Shown piece by piece: positions 5,390 to 13,329 of a stretch of 44,590 nt of DNA. Numbering within the stretch: the first letter of the stretch is position 1; the number at the start of each line of letters is the position of its first letter. The notes beneath the pieces were generated by a model. The model had not been told where the DNA came from. It made no database searches and worked only from the letters and a program-made list of their open reading frames with translations. Origin of the DNA: an uncultured Acetatifactor sp. (lineage in GTDB: Bacteria > Bacillota > Clostridia > Lachnospirales > Lachnospiraceae); NCBI GenBank assembly GCA_947589505.1, contig CANQCF010000007.1, positions 1 to 44,590 on the forward strand. The letters are read 5' to 3'. The translations under genes and the position numbers were made by a program.

Positions 5390-7999
5390 TCAGACTTGCT
5401 GTCCTGGTTTTTTCTCCGTTTTGTTTTTCCGGACAGTCTCCGGTTTGTCCTGCAGGGCCATTCCCTGCTTGTTTTCCCGGCTTTTCTCCGATTTTGCCTT
5501 CTTCTGCCCGGCCAGTTTTTCGCTCTCGGCCTCAACCTGCGCCGCAGCCAAGCGTGTAACCCTGGCGGCTTTTTCCGCCGCTTTCCGGGCTTTTTCAGCC
5601 TCCAAATGGGCGGCCTCCGCCTCCTTTGCCAGACGCTCTGCGTTCTCCTCGGCGGCCTTCGCTTTCTCCAGCGCGGCGGTTTCCGCCTCCTTTGCCAGAC
5701 GCTCCGCTTCCTGCGCGGCCTTCAGCGCCTTTAACTCCTCCCGCCTCTTTAAGTCCGCCCTGGTAAACGGCGTATAAGAAAGGATGCTGAGACTTGTGGG
5801 GGCAAGCTTCACCGCCAGGGATTCTGCCCTGTCGTCCCACTCCTTTTCCTCAGAGAAGATCGTCTTCGCATTGACGGTTCCGGAGCCGCCAAAGCGTTTT
5901 TCATCCGTATTTAGGATCTCCCGGTATTTTCCGGGCTTTGGCACTCCTGTGGTGATCTCCCTCTCCACGCCGGAGAAATTCGCCGCTACAAGAAAGATCT
6001 CGTCTTCCAGACGACCCTTTCTCGCGTAGGTAAGGTAACAATCCTCCGCGGAGATATTGTTGATCCATTCAAAGCCCTCCGGGGAGTCGTCCAGCTCATA
6101 GAGCGCCGCATTTTTTTTATAGAGGTGATTCAGCGCCTTGACAAGCTCCGCCACGCCCCGGTGCTCCGGCACGTTTAAGAGTTCCCATTCCACACTGCGC
6201 TCCTCGTTCCACTCGTCAAACTCCGCAAGCTCCTGTCCCATGAACAGGAGCTTTTTCCCGGGGTGAGTCGTCATATAGGCGTAGGACAGTCTCAGATTCG
6301 CAAACTTCTGTTCCCGGGTGCCCGGCATCTTGCCGATCATGGTAGCCTTGCCGTGAACCACCTCGTCGTGGGAGAACACCAGCATAAACTTTTCGGTGTA
6401 GGCATAAACCATGCTGAAAGTAAGTTCCCCGTGATGATGGGCGCGGAAATAGGGATCGAACTTGATGTAGTTGATATAGTCGTTCATAAAGCCCATGTTC
6501 CACTTATAGTCGAAACCCAGTCCGTCCTTATCCAGATCTCCTGTAACCAAGGGAAAGGCCGTGCTCTCCTCCGCGATGGACAAAACGCCAGGATCCCGCT
6601 TTTTCAAGACGGAATTCAGATGTTTGATCATCTCGATGGCCTCCAGGTTTTCCTTGCCGCCGTAGATATTGGGCACCCACTCCCCGTCCTGCTTCCCATA
6701 GTCCAGATAGAGCATGCTTGCCACCGCGTCCATGCGGATGCCGTCCGCGTGGTACTTCTCCACCCAGAACAGCGCGTTGGCGATCAGATAATTCGATACC
6801 TGGGGTCTCCCGTAATTGTAAATCAGCGTGCCCCAGTGAGGGTGAAAGCCCTGGCGGGGATCCTGATGCTCATAGAGACAGGTGCCGTCAAAATTGCTCA
6901 GGCCGTAAACATCCCTGGGGAAATGGGCGGGAACCCAGTCCAGGATCACACCGATCCCCGCTTTGTGGAGCTCATTCACAAAATACATGAAATCCGCAGG
7001 CGACCCATAGCGCGCGGTTGGCGCGTAATACCCGATCACCTGATAGCCCCAGGAACCGTCCAGGGGATGTTCCATCACCGGCATGAGTTCCACATGGGTG
7101 TACCCCATCTCCTTCACATAGGCGATGACTCTCGGTGCGATCTCCCGATAATTGGCAAAGGTCTCCTTATCCTCTTTCTCTATCATGGAGCCAAGATACA
7201 TTTCATAGACGCTGACAGGGGCGTTCCCTTTCTGAAAGGCCTCCCTCCCCTTCAAAAACTCCTGATCCTCCCACTTGAAATCATTGAGATCCGCCACCAC
7301 AGAGGCGGTCTCCGGGCGGAGCTGGGCGGCATTTCCGTAGGGATCCGCCTTCAAAAAAGTCAGCCCGCTCTTTAGTTTGATCTCGAATTTATAGTTGGAT
7401 CCCAGGGGCACTCCGGGGATAAAGATCTCAAAGATCCCGCTGTCCCAGAGACGGCGCATCTGATGGATCCTGCCGTCCCAGCCATTAAAATCTCCCACCA
7501 CGCTGACCCGCAGGGCGTTCGGTGCCCACACGGCGAAGTGTACGCCCTCCGTCCGTCCGATGGTCATGGGATGGGCGCCCAGCTTTTCATAGATGGTGTA
7601 ATGGATCCCGTTCCGGAACTTTTCGGTATCCTCCTTTGTGATCACCGGCTCGAACTGATAAGGATCTACAACTTTTTTCTCCGTTCCATCCCCATAGCAT
7701 ACCTGAAACCAATAGGAGTCCGGTTTTTTCCCGGGGATCAGCGCGGCGAAGAACCCCGCCTCATCCGCCTGCTCCATCTTGGCGTCATAAGAAAAATCGG
7801 ATGTTTTTCCCGTCGTCTTGTCTTTCTCTTTTCGGATCCAGTACAGGATCACTTCCTTTGCCTCCGGAAAAAACGCCTGCACAAGAGTCTGGCTTCCCGC
7901 TTTATGAAGGCCAAGTACGGCATGGGGATCGCAGCTCTCCGAGTAGACGATCTCTTCGATCAAAGGCCAGTTCATCAGCTTATACAGTTTATTTTCCAT
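5390..7999 (-). CDS. glgB: 1,4-alpha-glucan branching enzyme with C-terminal coiled-coil tail
   Basis: Moves alpha-1,4 chain segments onto alpha-1,6 positions of glycogen. Order of parts: N-terminal carbohydrate-binding modules (to about residue 260), the GH13 barrel, and a C-terminal beta domain ending near SYTPF at about 745. GH13 catalytic residues are in place: nucleophile D424 (GIRMDAV), acid/base E477 (SIAEEST) and D545 (FSHDEVVHGK). The protein is 869 residues, whereas family members are usually about 620-740. The excess is a roughly 120-residue tail rich in Ala, Glu and Lys, in which ERLAKEAE occurs twice with a 22-residue period, and which ends in a Lys/Gln-rich segment. The start at 7999 is three bases after the DUF1015 stop, with GGAGGG inside the end of that gene, so the two are translationally coupled. 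No glgA, glgC or glgP is nearby. Confidence 0.95.
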   Translation of the reverse strand: MENKLYKLMNWPLIEEIVYSESCDPHAVLGLHKAGSQTLVQAFFPEAKEVILYWIRKEKDKTTGKTSDFSYDAKMEQADEAGFFAALIPGKKPDSYWFQVCYGDGTEKKVVDPYQFEPVITKEDTEKFRNGIHYTIYEKLGAHPMTIGRTEGVHFAVWAPNALRVSVVGDFNGWDGRIHQMRRLWDSGIFEIFIPGVPLGSNYKFEIKLKSGLTFLKADPYGNAAQLRPETASVVADLNDFKWEDQEFLKGREAFQKGNAPVSVYEMYLGSMIEKEDKETFANYREIAPRVIAYVKEMGYTHVELMPVMEHPLDGSWGYQVIGYYAPTARYGSPADFMYFVNELHKAGIGVILDWVPAHFPRDVYGLSNFDGTCLYEHQDPRQGFHPHWGTLIYNYGRPQVSNYLIANALFWVEKYHADGIRMDAVASMLYLDYGKQDGEWVPNIYGGKENLEAIEMIKHLNSVLKKRDPGVLSIAEESTAFPLVTGDLDKDGLGFDYKWNMGFMNDYINYIKFDPYFRAHHHGELTFSMVYAYTEKFMLVFSHDEVVHGKATMIGKMPGTREQKFANLRLSYAYMTTHPGKKLLFMGQELAEFDEWNEERSVEWELLNVPEHRGVAELVKALNHLYKKNAALYELDDSPEGFEWINNISAEDCYLTYARKGRLEDEIFLVAANFSGVEREITTGVPKPGKYREILNTDEKRFGGSGTVNAKTIFSEEKEWDDRAESLAVKLAPTSLSILSYTPFTRADLKRREELKALKAAQEAERLAKEAETAALEKAKAAEENAERLAKEAEAAHLEAEKARKAAEKAARVTRLAAAQVEAESEKLAGQKKAKSEKSRENKQGMALQDKPETVRKNKTEKKPGQQV

Positions 8000-8002
8000 A
8001 CT

Positions 8003-9250
8003 CTAACCCTCCAGATCATGTAAGAATAAGCCGCTTCGAAGTTTCGGTTCAAACCAGGTGGATTTCGGGGGCATCAGTCTCCCCGCGTCCGCCACCGCAA
8101 ACAGTTCCTCTATGGACGTGGGGTACAGGGAGAAGGCAACGCTCCCCGGCGTCTCGCCGCATCTCCGCTCCAGTTCCCCAAGGCCCCGGATCCCGCCGAT
8201 AAAATCAATCCTTTTGTCCGTCTTTGGATCCCGGATCCCCAGGAGCTTTGACAGGATGTGTTTCTGCAGGAGGGAGACGTCAAGCCCATCTACCGGATCT
8301 GCGCTGCGCACATGATCCCTGGCCCTGAGGATGTACCACCTGTTCTCAAGGTACATTCCGAAAGTCCCTTTTTCCTCAGGGCGGTACGGCTGTCCGGCCG
8401 GAGCCTCCTTTATCTCAAAGGCCTCCCCAACTCTGCTCAAAAAGGATTCCGCAGATAATCCGTTCAGGTCTTTTACGACCCGGTTATAGTCAAGAATCTT
8501 CAGCTCCTCATCCGGGAACAGCACGGCGAGAAAATAATTGTATTCCTCCGCCCCCGTATAGTGCGGATCCGCTTTCCTGCGCATCAACCCCACCTTTACG
8601 GCGGAGGCGCAGCGATGATGGCCGTCCGCAATGTACACCGCCGGGATCTCCGAAAAAGCCTTTTGAACAGCCCGGATCCGGTCGTCGTCCGAGATCACCC
8701 ATACCCTGTGGGTGATTCCGTCCTCCGAGACGAAATCATATACCGGTTCCCGAAGTTTTTCTTCCCGGATGATCTCCCGAAGCGCCCCGCCGGCACGATA
8801 CGCCAGAAAGATGGGGCCCGTCTGCATATTACAGGTATCCACGTGACGGATACGATCCTGCTCCTTGTCCGCCCGGGTGTTCTCATGCTTCCGGATCACA
8901 TTGTTCAGATAATCGTCTATGGAGGCGCAGGCCGCGATCCCGGTCTGGCTCCTGCCGTCCATCACCTGCTCGTAGAGGTAATAACAGGGCTTCTCCTCCT
9001 GAATAAAACATTTCTCCTCTATCCTCTCCCTCAGCATATCCCGGGCTTTCAGGTACACTTCGGGCGCATAGGTATCCGTCTCCGGCCCGAACTGTGTCTC
9101 CGCCCGGTCGATGGCCAGAAAGGACATGGGATTCTTTTTCACGACTTCACAGGCTTCCTGCCGGTCATACACGTCATAGGGCAGCGCCGCGATCCTGCTC
9201 TCCAGTCCCTTTGCAGGCCGGAAAGCGCGGAAAGGTCTGATATCCGCCAT
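8003..9250 (-). CDS. DUF1015 family protein
   Basis: 415 residues. It opens MADIRPFRAFRPAKG with ALPYDVYDRQEA soon after, and has HVDTCNMQTGPIFLAYR and IADGHHRCASA further on, all hallmarks of DUF1015 (PF06245), whose biochemical function is not established. In many Clostridia this gene follows serC-serA in one operon. Here two plus-strand genes separate it from serA, and it has its own promoter (9284-9312). Its stop lies three bases before glgB, with the glgB ribosome site inside its last codons, so it is certainly co-expressed with the branching enzyme. The His pair in GHHR could bind a metal or phosphate, but this is speculation. Confidence 0.92.
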   Translation of the reverse strand: MADIRPFRAFRPAKGLESRIAALPYDVYDRQEACEVVKKNPMSFLAIDRAETQFGPETDTYAPEVYLKARDMLRERIEEKCFIQEEKPCYYLYEQVMDGRSQTGIAACASIDDYLNNVIRKHENTRADKEQDRIRHVDTCNMQTGPIFLAYRAGGALREIIREEKLREPVYDFVSEDGITHRVWVISDDDRIRAVQKAFSEIPAVYIADGHHRCASAVKVGLMRRKADPHYTGAEEYNYFLAVLFPDEELKILDYNRVVKDLNGLSAESFLSRVGEAFEIKEAPAGQPYRPEEKGTFGMYLENRWYILRARDHVRSADPVDGLDVSLLQKHILSKLLGIRDPKTDKRIDFIGGIRGLGELERRCGETPGSVAFSLYPTSIEELFAVADAGRLMPPKSTWFEPKLRSGLFLHDLEG

Positions 9251-9283
9251 ACTCTGTCTCCTTTGTTTTTTTCATACACGCCC

Positions 9284-9312
9284 ATTATAGCAAAAAATTT
9301 ATCTAGGCACAA
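9284..9312 (-). promoter_or_regulatory. Sigma-A promoter for DUF1015-glgB
   Basis: Minus strand: -35 TTGTGC (9307-9312), 17-bp spacer, -10 TATAAT (9284-9289). It gives a leader of about 30 bases before the start at 9250. It lies in the divergent region facing the small gene at 9459. Confidence 0.75.
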
Positions 9313-9339
9313 TACGATTTTTGTGTTAAACTATTTAAG

Positions 9340-9415
9340 TGCGGCAAGTTTATCCAACCCCATAAACATAAGTACTTGCTGCCTTGACGAAATTTGCCGC
9401 AGCTTTGGCGGCTGC
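9340..9415 (+). promoter_or_regulatory. Possible structured leader of the small gene at 9459
   Basis: Contains TGCGGCAA (9340-9347) pairing with TTGCCGCA (9394-9401), overlapped by an alternative stem GCAGC (9399-9403) / GCTGC (9411-9415). The two stems share bases, so they are mutually exclusive, as in some attenuators. No known riboswitch class was recognised, and no convincing plus-strand promoter was found. Confidence 0.35.
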
Positions 9416-9458
9416 AGAAAAGCCAGCCGAAATTGTTTGTGATGACAGGAGGTAAAAT

Positions 9459-9746
9459 ATGACAGCCGAAGACAAGGCGGTCCTGGACCGCATCAACAAA
9501 TACGCCGAAGAAGTGCTGGGGGAGATCGATCCCCAGAAGACCCCCGTTTCCTTTCAACTGGAGCAGCTAAAACCCGTCATGGAGGAAATTGCCCGGGAAA
9601 AGGGGCTGAAGCTGGAGGACGTCTTTATCCACTACATGGATATCCAGAGCGAGGCCGCCTGTGCCTCCGACCGGAAGCTGAAAAGCCAGCTCAGCGACCT
9701 GAACGAGGGTGAGGACATGCCCCTGCTCTATCGGGACAATTTCTGA
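9459..9746 (+). CDS. Small uncharacterised acidic protein
   Basis: 95 residues, hydrophilic, with no membrane segment or signal peptide. It starts MTAEDKAVLDRINKYAEE behind an excellent AGGAGG site seven bases before the ATG. The middle (about 30-75) looks helical and is rich in Glu, Leu and Lys. The C-terminus has an acidic stretch (NEGEDMP) and ends LLYRDNF. I do not recognise the family with confidence. It lies 116 bp before the methyltransferase on the same strand, and the two plus-strand genes together interrupt the usual serC-serA-DUF1015 order. Whether it works with the methyltransferase is unknown. The strong ribosome site and normal codon use make it a credible gene. Confidence 0.75.
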   Translation: MTAEDKAVLDRINKYAEEVLGEIDPQKTPVSFQLEQLKPVMEEIAREKGLKLEDVFIHYMDIQSEAACASDRKLKSQLSDLNEGEDMPLLYRDNF

Positions 9747-9862
9747 GCCGACATTTTTATCCGACAAAAAACTGGAACCCCAGGAACCTTAGAGAAACTC
9801 AAAGACGAACTGACCGTAATCCAATAGAAGGAAAATCCGGATCCCCCAGGAGGCCGCTCTAA

Positions 9863-10807
9863 ATGGCAGCAGAAAAAAAAGCCAGAAACAAGACAATCCA
9901 CACATCTCTTCAAGAGGGCCGGATCTTTCTGGACCGGTGCGTTGCGCTCACGCAAAAGCAGACGGATCTCAGCACCGTCACGGACAAAACCATCCTGGGG
10001 GATATGCTGAAAATCTGCCCTCTTCTGCCGGAAAACTGCGCTGATCTCATCATCGCGGATCCCCCCTACAATCTCACCAAGACCTTTCACAAGACCACTT
10101 TTTCCAAAAAAAAGGACGCCGAGTATGAGGCCTACACCCGGGAGTGGCTGAGCGCGATAAAACCGCTTTTAAAAGAGACGGGATCCCTCTATGTGTGCTG
10201 CGACTGGGAATCCAGTCTGATCATCGGCAGCGTTCTGAAAGACTTCTTTCAGGTGCGGAACCGCATCACCTGGCAGCGGGAAAAGGGCCGGGGCGCGAAA
10301 GCGAACTGGAAAAACGGCATGGAGGACATCTGGTTTGCCACAAACAGCGACAGTTACACCTTTCATCTCGACGCCGTAAAGATCCGCAAAAGGGTCGTTG
10401 CCCCCTACCGCGTGGACGGGAAGCCAAAGGACTGGACTGAGACGGAGAACGGCAACTTCCGGGACACCTGCCCTTCTAACTTTTGGGACGACATCACGAT
10501 CCCCTTCTGGTCCATGCCGGAAAACACGGCTCACCCTACTCAGAAGCCGGAAAAATTGATTGCAAAGCTGCTCCTGGCCAGCTCTTCCCCGGGAGATCTC
10601 GTACTGGATCCCTTTCTCGGCTCCGGAACTACAAGCGTCGCTGCAAAGAAGCTGGGCCGCCGCTACATCGGCATCGAAGCCCAGCCCCAGTACTGCGTCT
10701 GGGCGGAGCAGCGGCTGGAAACGGCAGAGAGGGATCCACGGATTCAGGGCTATGCAGACGGGGTCTTCTGGGAGCGCAATTCCTTTCAGGAGCAGTCCGT
10801 CCCATAA
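9863..10807 (+). CDS. Solitary DNA methyltransferase (N6-adenine or N4-cytosine, beta-type motif order)
   Basis: 314 residues. The catalytic motif IV, ADPPYN, is at D66-N70, and the S-adenosylmethionine-binding motif I, LDPFLGSGTT, comes later at about D249. This order (catalytic motif before cofactor motif) defines the beta group of amino-methyltransferases. DPPY is compatible with N6-adenine or N4-cytosine methylation. HPTQKPEKLI before motif I is also typical. Overall layout recalls small solitary enzymes such as YhdJ of E. coli, but the recognition site cannot be read from sequence. No restriction endonuclease or specificity subunit adjoins it, which suggests a regulatory or protective orphan enzyme. 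AGGAGG precedes the ATG. It converges on serA. Confidence 0.9.
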   Translation: MAAEKKARNKTIHTSLQEGRIFLDRCVALTQKQTDLSTVTDKTILGDMLKICPLLPENCADLIIADPPYNLTKTFHKTTFSKKKDAEYEAYTREWLSAIKPLLKETGSLYVCCDWESSLIIGSVLKDFFQVRNRITWQREKGRGAKANWKNGMEDIWFATNSDSYTFHLDAVKIRKRVVAPYRVDGKPKDWTETENGNFRDTCPSNFWDDITIPFWSMPENTAHPTQKPEKLIAKLLLASSSPGDLVLDPFLGSGTTSVAAKKLGRRYIGIEAQPQYCVWAEQRLETAERDPRIQGYADGVFWERNSFQEQSVP

Positions 10808-10813
10808 TCAAAA

Positions 10814-10850
10814 GCGCCGCCCCCGGATCTCCGAAGACGGCGTAATTTTT
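10814..10850. terminator. Weak convergent terminator between methyltransferase and serA
   Basis: Stem CGCCG (10815-10819) / CGGCG (10838-10842) followed on the plus strand by TAATTTTT, and on the minus strand by CTTTTG. The stem is short and the loop about 18 bases, so efficiency is doubtful. Its position between two convergent genes supports the role. Confidence 0.45.
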
Positions 10851-10865
10851 AACTACTTTCAAATC

Positions 10866-12029
10866 TTACTTTACGACACGGACACGGAACACGCCCTCGA
10901 TGGCTTCCAGATTTTGAATCGCCTCAGCAGGGGCCGGCGCCTCGATGTCGAACATGGTGTAAGCGTACTCTCCACGGGATTTGTTCATCATGTTGTTGAT
11001 GTTGATCCCCTTTGCGCCGAACTCACCGGTGAACTTGGTGATCATATTTGCGGTGTTCTTGTGGAAGATGGCGATACGGCTGTCCCCCGTGCAGGCTCCC
11101 ATGTCGCAGGCGGGATAGTTGACGCTGTTCCGGATATTGCCGTTTTCCAGATAGTCCATGATCTCCTGGACGGCCATCACCGCACAGTTGTCCTCGCTCT
11201 CCTCCGTGCTGGCTCCCAGGTGGGGGATCACAATGCAGCCGGGCTGGCCTGCGGTGGTCGCATTGGGGAAGTCGGAGACATAGCGGGCAATCTTGCCGTT
11301 CTTGATCCCTTCCAGAACATCCTCCTCGTTTGCGAGAAGATCTCTGGCAAAGTTCAGGATCACCACGCCGTCCTTCATCTTGGAGATGGCTTCCCGGTCG
11401 ATCATACCCTTCGTGGAATCCATGAGGGGCACATGGATCGTAATGTAATCGCACTCCGCATAAATGTCGTCGCGGTTTGCCAAGGGCTTTACGTGCCTGT
11501 CGAGCTGAAGCGCGCCATTTACAGAAAGGTAGGGATCGCATCCGTACACTTCCATGCCCAGCTTAATGGCCGCGTTTGCAACCTTCACGCCGATGGCGCC
11601 CAGGCCGATCACGCCCAGCTTCTTGCCCAGAAGCTCCGTACCTGCAAAATTCTTCTTTTCTTTTTCAGCGGCTTTCGCAACATCCGCATTGCCCTTGTTG
11701 GCCTTCACCCACTCGATGCCGCCCACGATATCTCTTGCGGCCAGAAGCATTCCGGCCAGCACCAGCTCCTTTACGCCATTGGCATTGGCGCCGGGGGTGT
11801 TAAACACCACGATCCCCTTCTCGGCGCACTTATCCAGCGGAATATTGTTCACGCCGGCGCCGGCCCTGGCTACCGCCAGCAGACGATCCGGGAGCTCCAT
11901 CTCATGCATGGAAGCACTTCTCACCAGAATACCGTCCGCCTCTTCCACATTCTGAGTCATTTGATACTCGGAGCTGAAATTTTTCAATCCAACCTGTGCG
12001 ATGGGATTTAAGCAGTTGATCTTATACAT
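10866..12029 (-). CDS. serA: D-3-phosphoglycerate dehydrogenase
   Basis: 387 residues. It oxidises 3-phosphoglycerate to 3-phosphohydroxypyruvate, the first committed step of serine synthesis, with NAD. The Rossmann motif GVIGLGAIG sits mid-protein. The substrate/catalytic region includes ARAGAGVNNI, NFARDLL and the histidine motif IPHLGASTEESEDNCA. The usual DVFxxEP glutamate motif is not obvious: the corresponding stretch reads YVSDFPNATTAGQPG, which I believe is normal for the short clostridial form. The last 70 residues look like an ACT domain, suggesting serine feedback. The ATG overlaps the serC stop by one base (TAATG), so translation is coupled. Confidence 0.96.
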   Translation of the reverse strand: MYKINCLNPIAQVGLKNFSSEYQMTQNVEEADGILVRSASMHEMELPDRLLAVARAGAGVNNIPLDKCAEKGIVVFNTPGANANGVKELVLAGMLLAARDIVGGIEWVKANKGNADVAKAAEKEKKNFAGTELLGKKLGVIGLGAIGVKVANAAIKLGMEVYGCDPYLSVNGALQLDRHVKPLANRDDIYAECDYITIHVPLMDSTKGMIDREAISKMKDGVVILNFARDLLANEEDVLEGIKNGKIARYVSDFPNATTAGQPGCIVIPHLGASTEESEDNCAVMAVQEIMDYLENGNIRNSVNYPACDMGACTGDSRIAIFHKNTANMITKFTGEFGAKGININNMMNKSRGEYAYTMFDIEAPAPAEAIQNLEAIEGVFRVRVVK

Positions 12030-13111
12030 TACGCATTCTCCTCTTCGAATTTCTTCATAAACTCCACAAGCTTCTGAACGCCTTCGATGGGCATGGCGTT
12101 GTAGATGCTGGCGCGCATACCGCCGACTGTCCTATGGCCCTTCAGGTTCTCAAAGCCCGCCTCCTTGGCCTCCTTCACAAATTTCGCGTCCAGTTCCTCG
12201 TTCCCGGTGACAAAGGGAACGTTCATCAGGGAGCGGTCCTCCTTGCGGACGGTACCCTTAAAGAGCTTGCTCTGATCCAGGAAATCATACAGGATCTTCG
12301 CCTTTTCCTCGTTGCGCTTCTTCATCGCCTCCAGGCCGCCCATCTTCTTCAGCCACTTGAAAACCTTGCCGCAGATATAGATGCCGTATGCGGGAGGGGT
12401 GTTGTAAAGGCTGCCGTTGTCAGCGTGAATCTTGTATTTCAGCATGGTGGGGGTTCCGGGCAGGGTGTCCTCGGTGATCAGATCCTCGCGGATGATCACG
12501 ATGACAACGCCGGCGGGTCCGATGTTCTTCTGCACGCCGCCGTAGATCAGGCCGTATTTGGTGACGTCCACAGGCTCCGAGAGGAAACAGCTGGAGACAT
12601 CCGCCACCAGAGTCTTTCCCTTGGTGTTGGGAAGGGTCTTGAATTTTGTCCCGTAGATCGTATTGTTCTCACAGATATAGACATAGTCGGCATCCTCGGG
12701 GATATCCAGATCCGAGCAGTCCGGGATGTAGGAGAAAGTCTTGTCTGCGGAGGATGCCACTTCCACCGCCTCGCCGTAGATCTTCGCCTCCTGGTAAGCC
12801 TTCTTCGCCCACTGGCCGGTTACGATATAGGCTGCCTTCCGGTTCTTCATCAGGTTCATGGGAATCATGGCGAACTGCTGGCTGGCGCCGCCCTGCAGGA
12901 ACAATACCTTATAATTGTCGGGAATGTTCATCAAATCCCTGAGATCCGCCTCCGCCTCTTTGATAATAGTCTCGTAAGCCTTGGAGCGGTGACTCATCTC
13001 CATAACGGACATTCCTGTCCCCCGGTAGTCCAGCATCTCGTCAGCGGCTTCCTTCAGCACTTCCTCTGGCAGAACTGCAGGCCCCGCCGAGAAATTGTAC
13101 ACTCTTGCCAT
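12029..13111 (-). CDS. serC: Phosphoserine aminotransferase
   Basis: 360 residues, the normal family length. A pyridoxal-phosphate enzyme that converts 3-phosphohydroxypyruvate to phosphoserine using glutamate. It begins ARVYNFSAGPAVLPEEVL, the classic SerC N-terminus, has FLQGGASQQFAMIPMNL, and carries the cofactor lysine K195 in GVQKNIGPAG. It is first in the serC-serA operon, with promoter 13160-13188 and an AGGAGGA ribosome site. No serB is in the window. Confidence 0.97.
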   Translation of the reverse strand: MARVYNFSAGPAVLPEEVLKEAADEMLDYRGTGMSVMEMSHRSKAYETIIKEAEADLRDLMNIPDNYKVLFLQGGASQQFAMIPMNLMKNRKAAYIVTGQWAKKAYQEAKIYGEAVEVASSADKTFSYIPDCSDLDIPEDADYVYICENNTIYGTKFKTLPNTKGKTLVADVSSCFLSEPVDVTKYGLIYGGVQKNIGPAGVVIVIIREDLITEDTLPGTPTMLKYKIHADNGSLYNTPPAYGIYICGKVFKWLKKMGGLEAMKKRNEEKAKILYDFLDQSKLFKGTVRKEDRSLMNVPFVTGNEELDAKFVKEAKEAGFENLKGHRTVGGMRASIYNAMPIEGVQKLVEFMKKFEEENA

Positions 13112-13159
13112 AACTTATATCCTCCTGTATCTTTTCGGTTTGTCAATTCATTAGTTATA

Positions 13160-13188
13160 AGAATAATCTTCTTTTGGACTTTTGTCAA
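13160..13188 (-). promoter_or_regulatory. Sigma-A promoter for serC-serA
   Basis: Minus strand: -35 TTGACA (13183-13188), 17-bp spacer, -10 TATTCT (13160-13165). The leader to serC is about 40-45 bases and shows no obvious structured element. Confidence 0.8.
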
Positions 13189-13284
13189 CTAAATTGATAA
13201 ACTGCCGCGTTTCGTGAGACAAACGATCTGTGTCCGGCTTCCGGCAGATTAGTCCACGCCCTGAAGTTTCACAGCCGTCATCCC

Positions 13285-13306
13285 GAAAAAGGCAGCCGCT
13301 CTGCCA
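13285..13306 (-). terminator. Intrinsic terminator of the yajC-leuB-ilv-transpeptidase run
   Basis: On the minus strand GGCAG-AGCGG-CTGCC is followed by TTTTT. The stem is 13291-13295 with 13301-13305. It lies about 25 bases after the L,D-transpeptidase stop and before the serC promoter. The stem is short but G+C-rich, and the T-tract is directly attached. Confidence 0.7.
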
Positions 13307-13329
13307 GCCGCCATCCCGCAACAGCCGGC

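Noticed and set aside
6263-7375. 370-residue open frame antisense to glgB
   Set aside because: No motif or ribosome site, and it lies wholly within a firm gene on the other strand.
9863-10807. Restriction-modification system
   Set aside because: Only a methyltransferase is present; neighbours are serA, DUF1015 and a small protein without nuclease motifs.
10560-12011. 483-residue open frame on the plus strand overlapping the methyltransferase end and serA
   Set aside because: Antisense to serA and out of frame with the methyltransferase, with no ribosome site. It is a GC-bias shadow.
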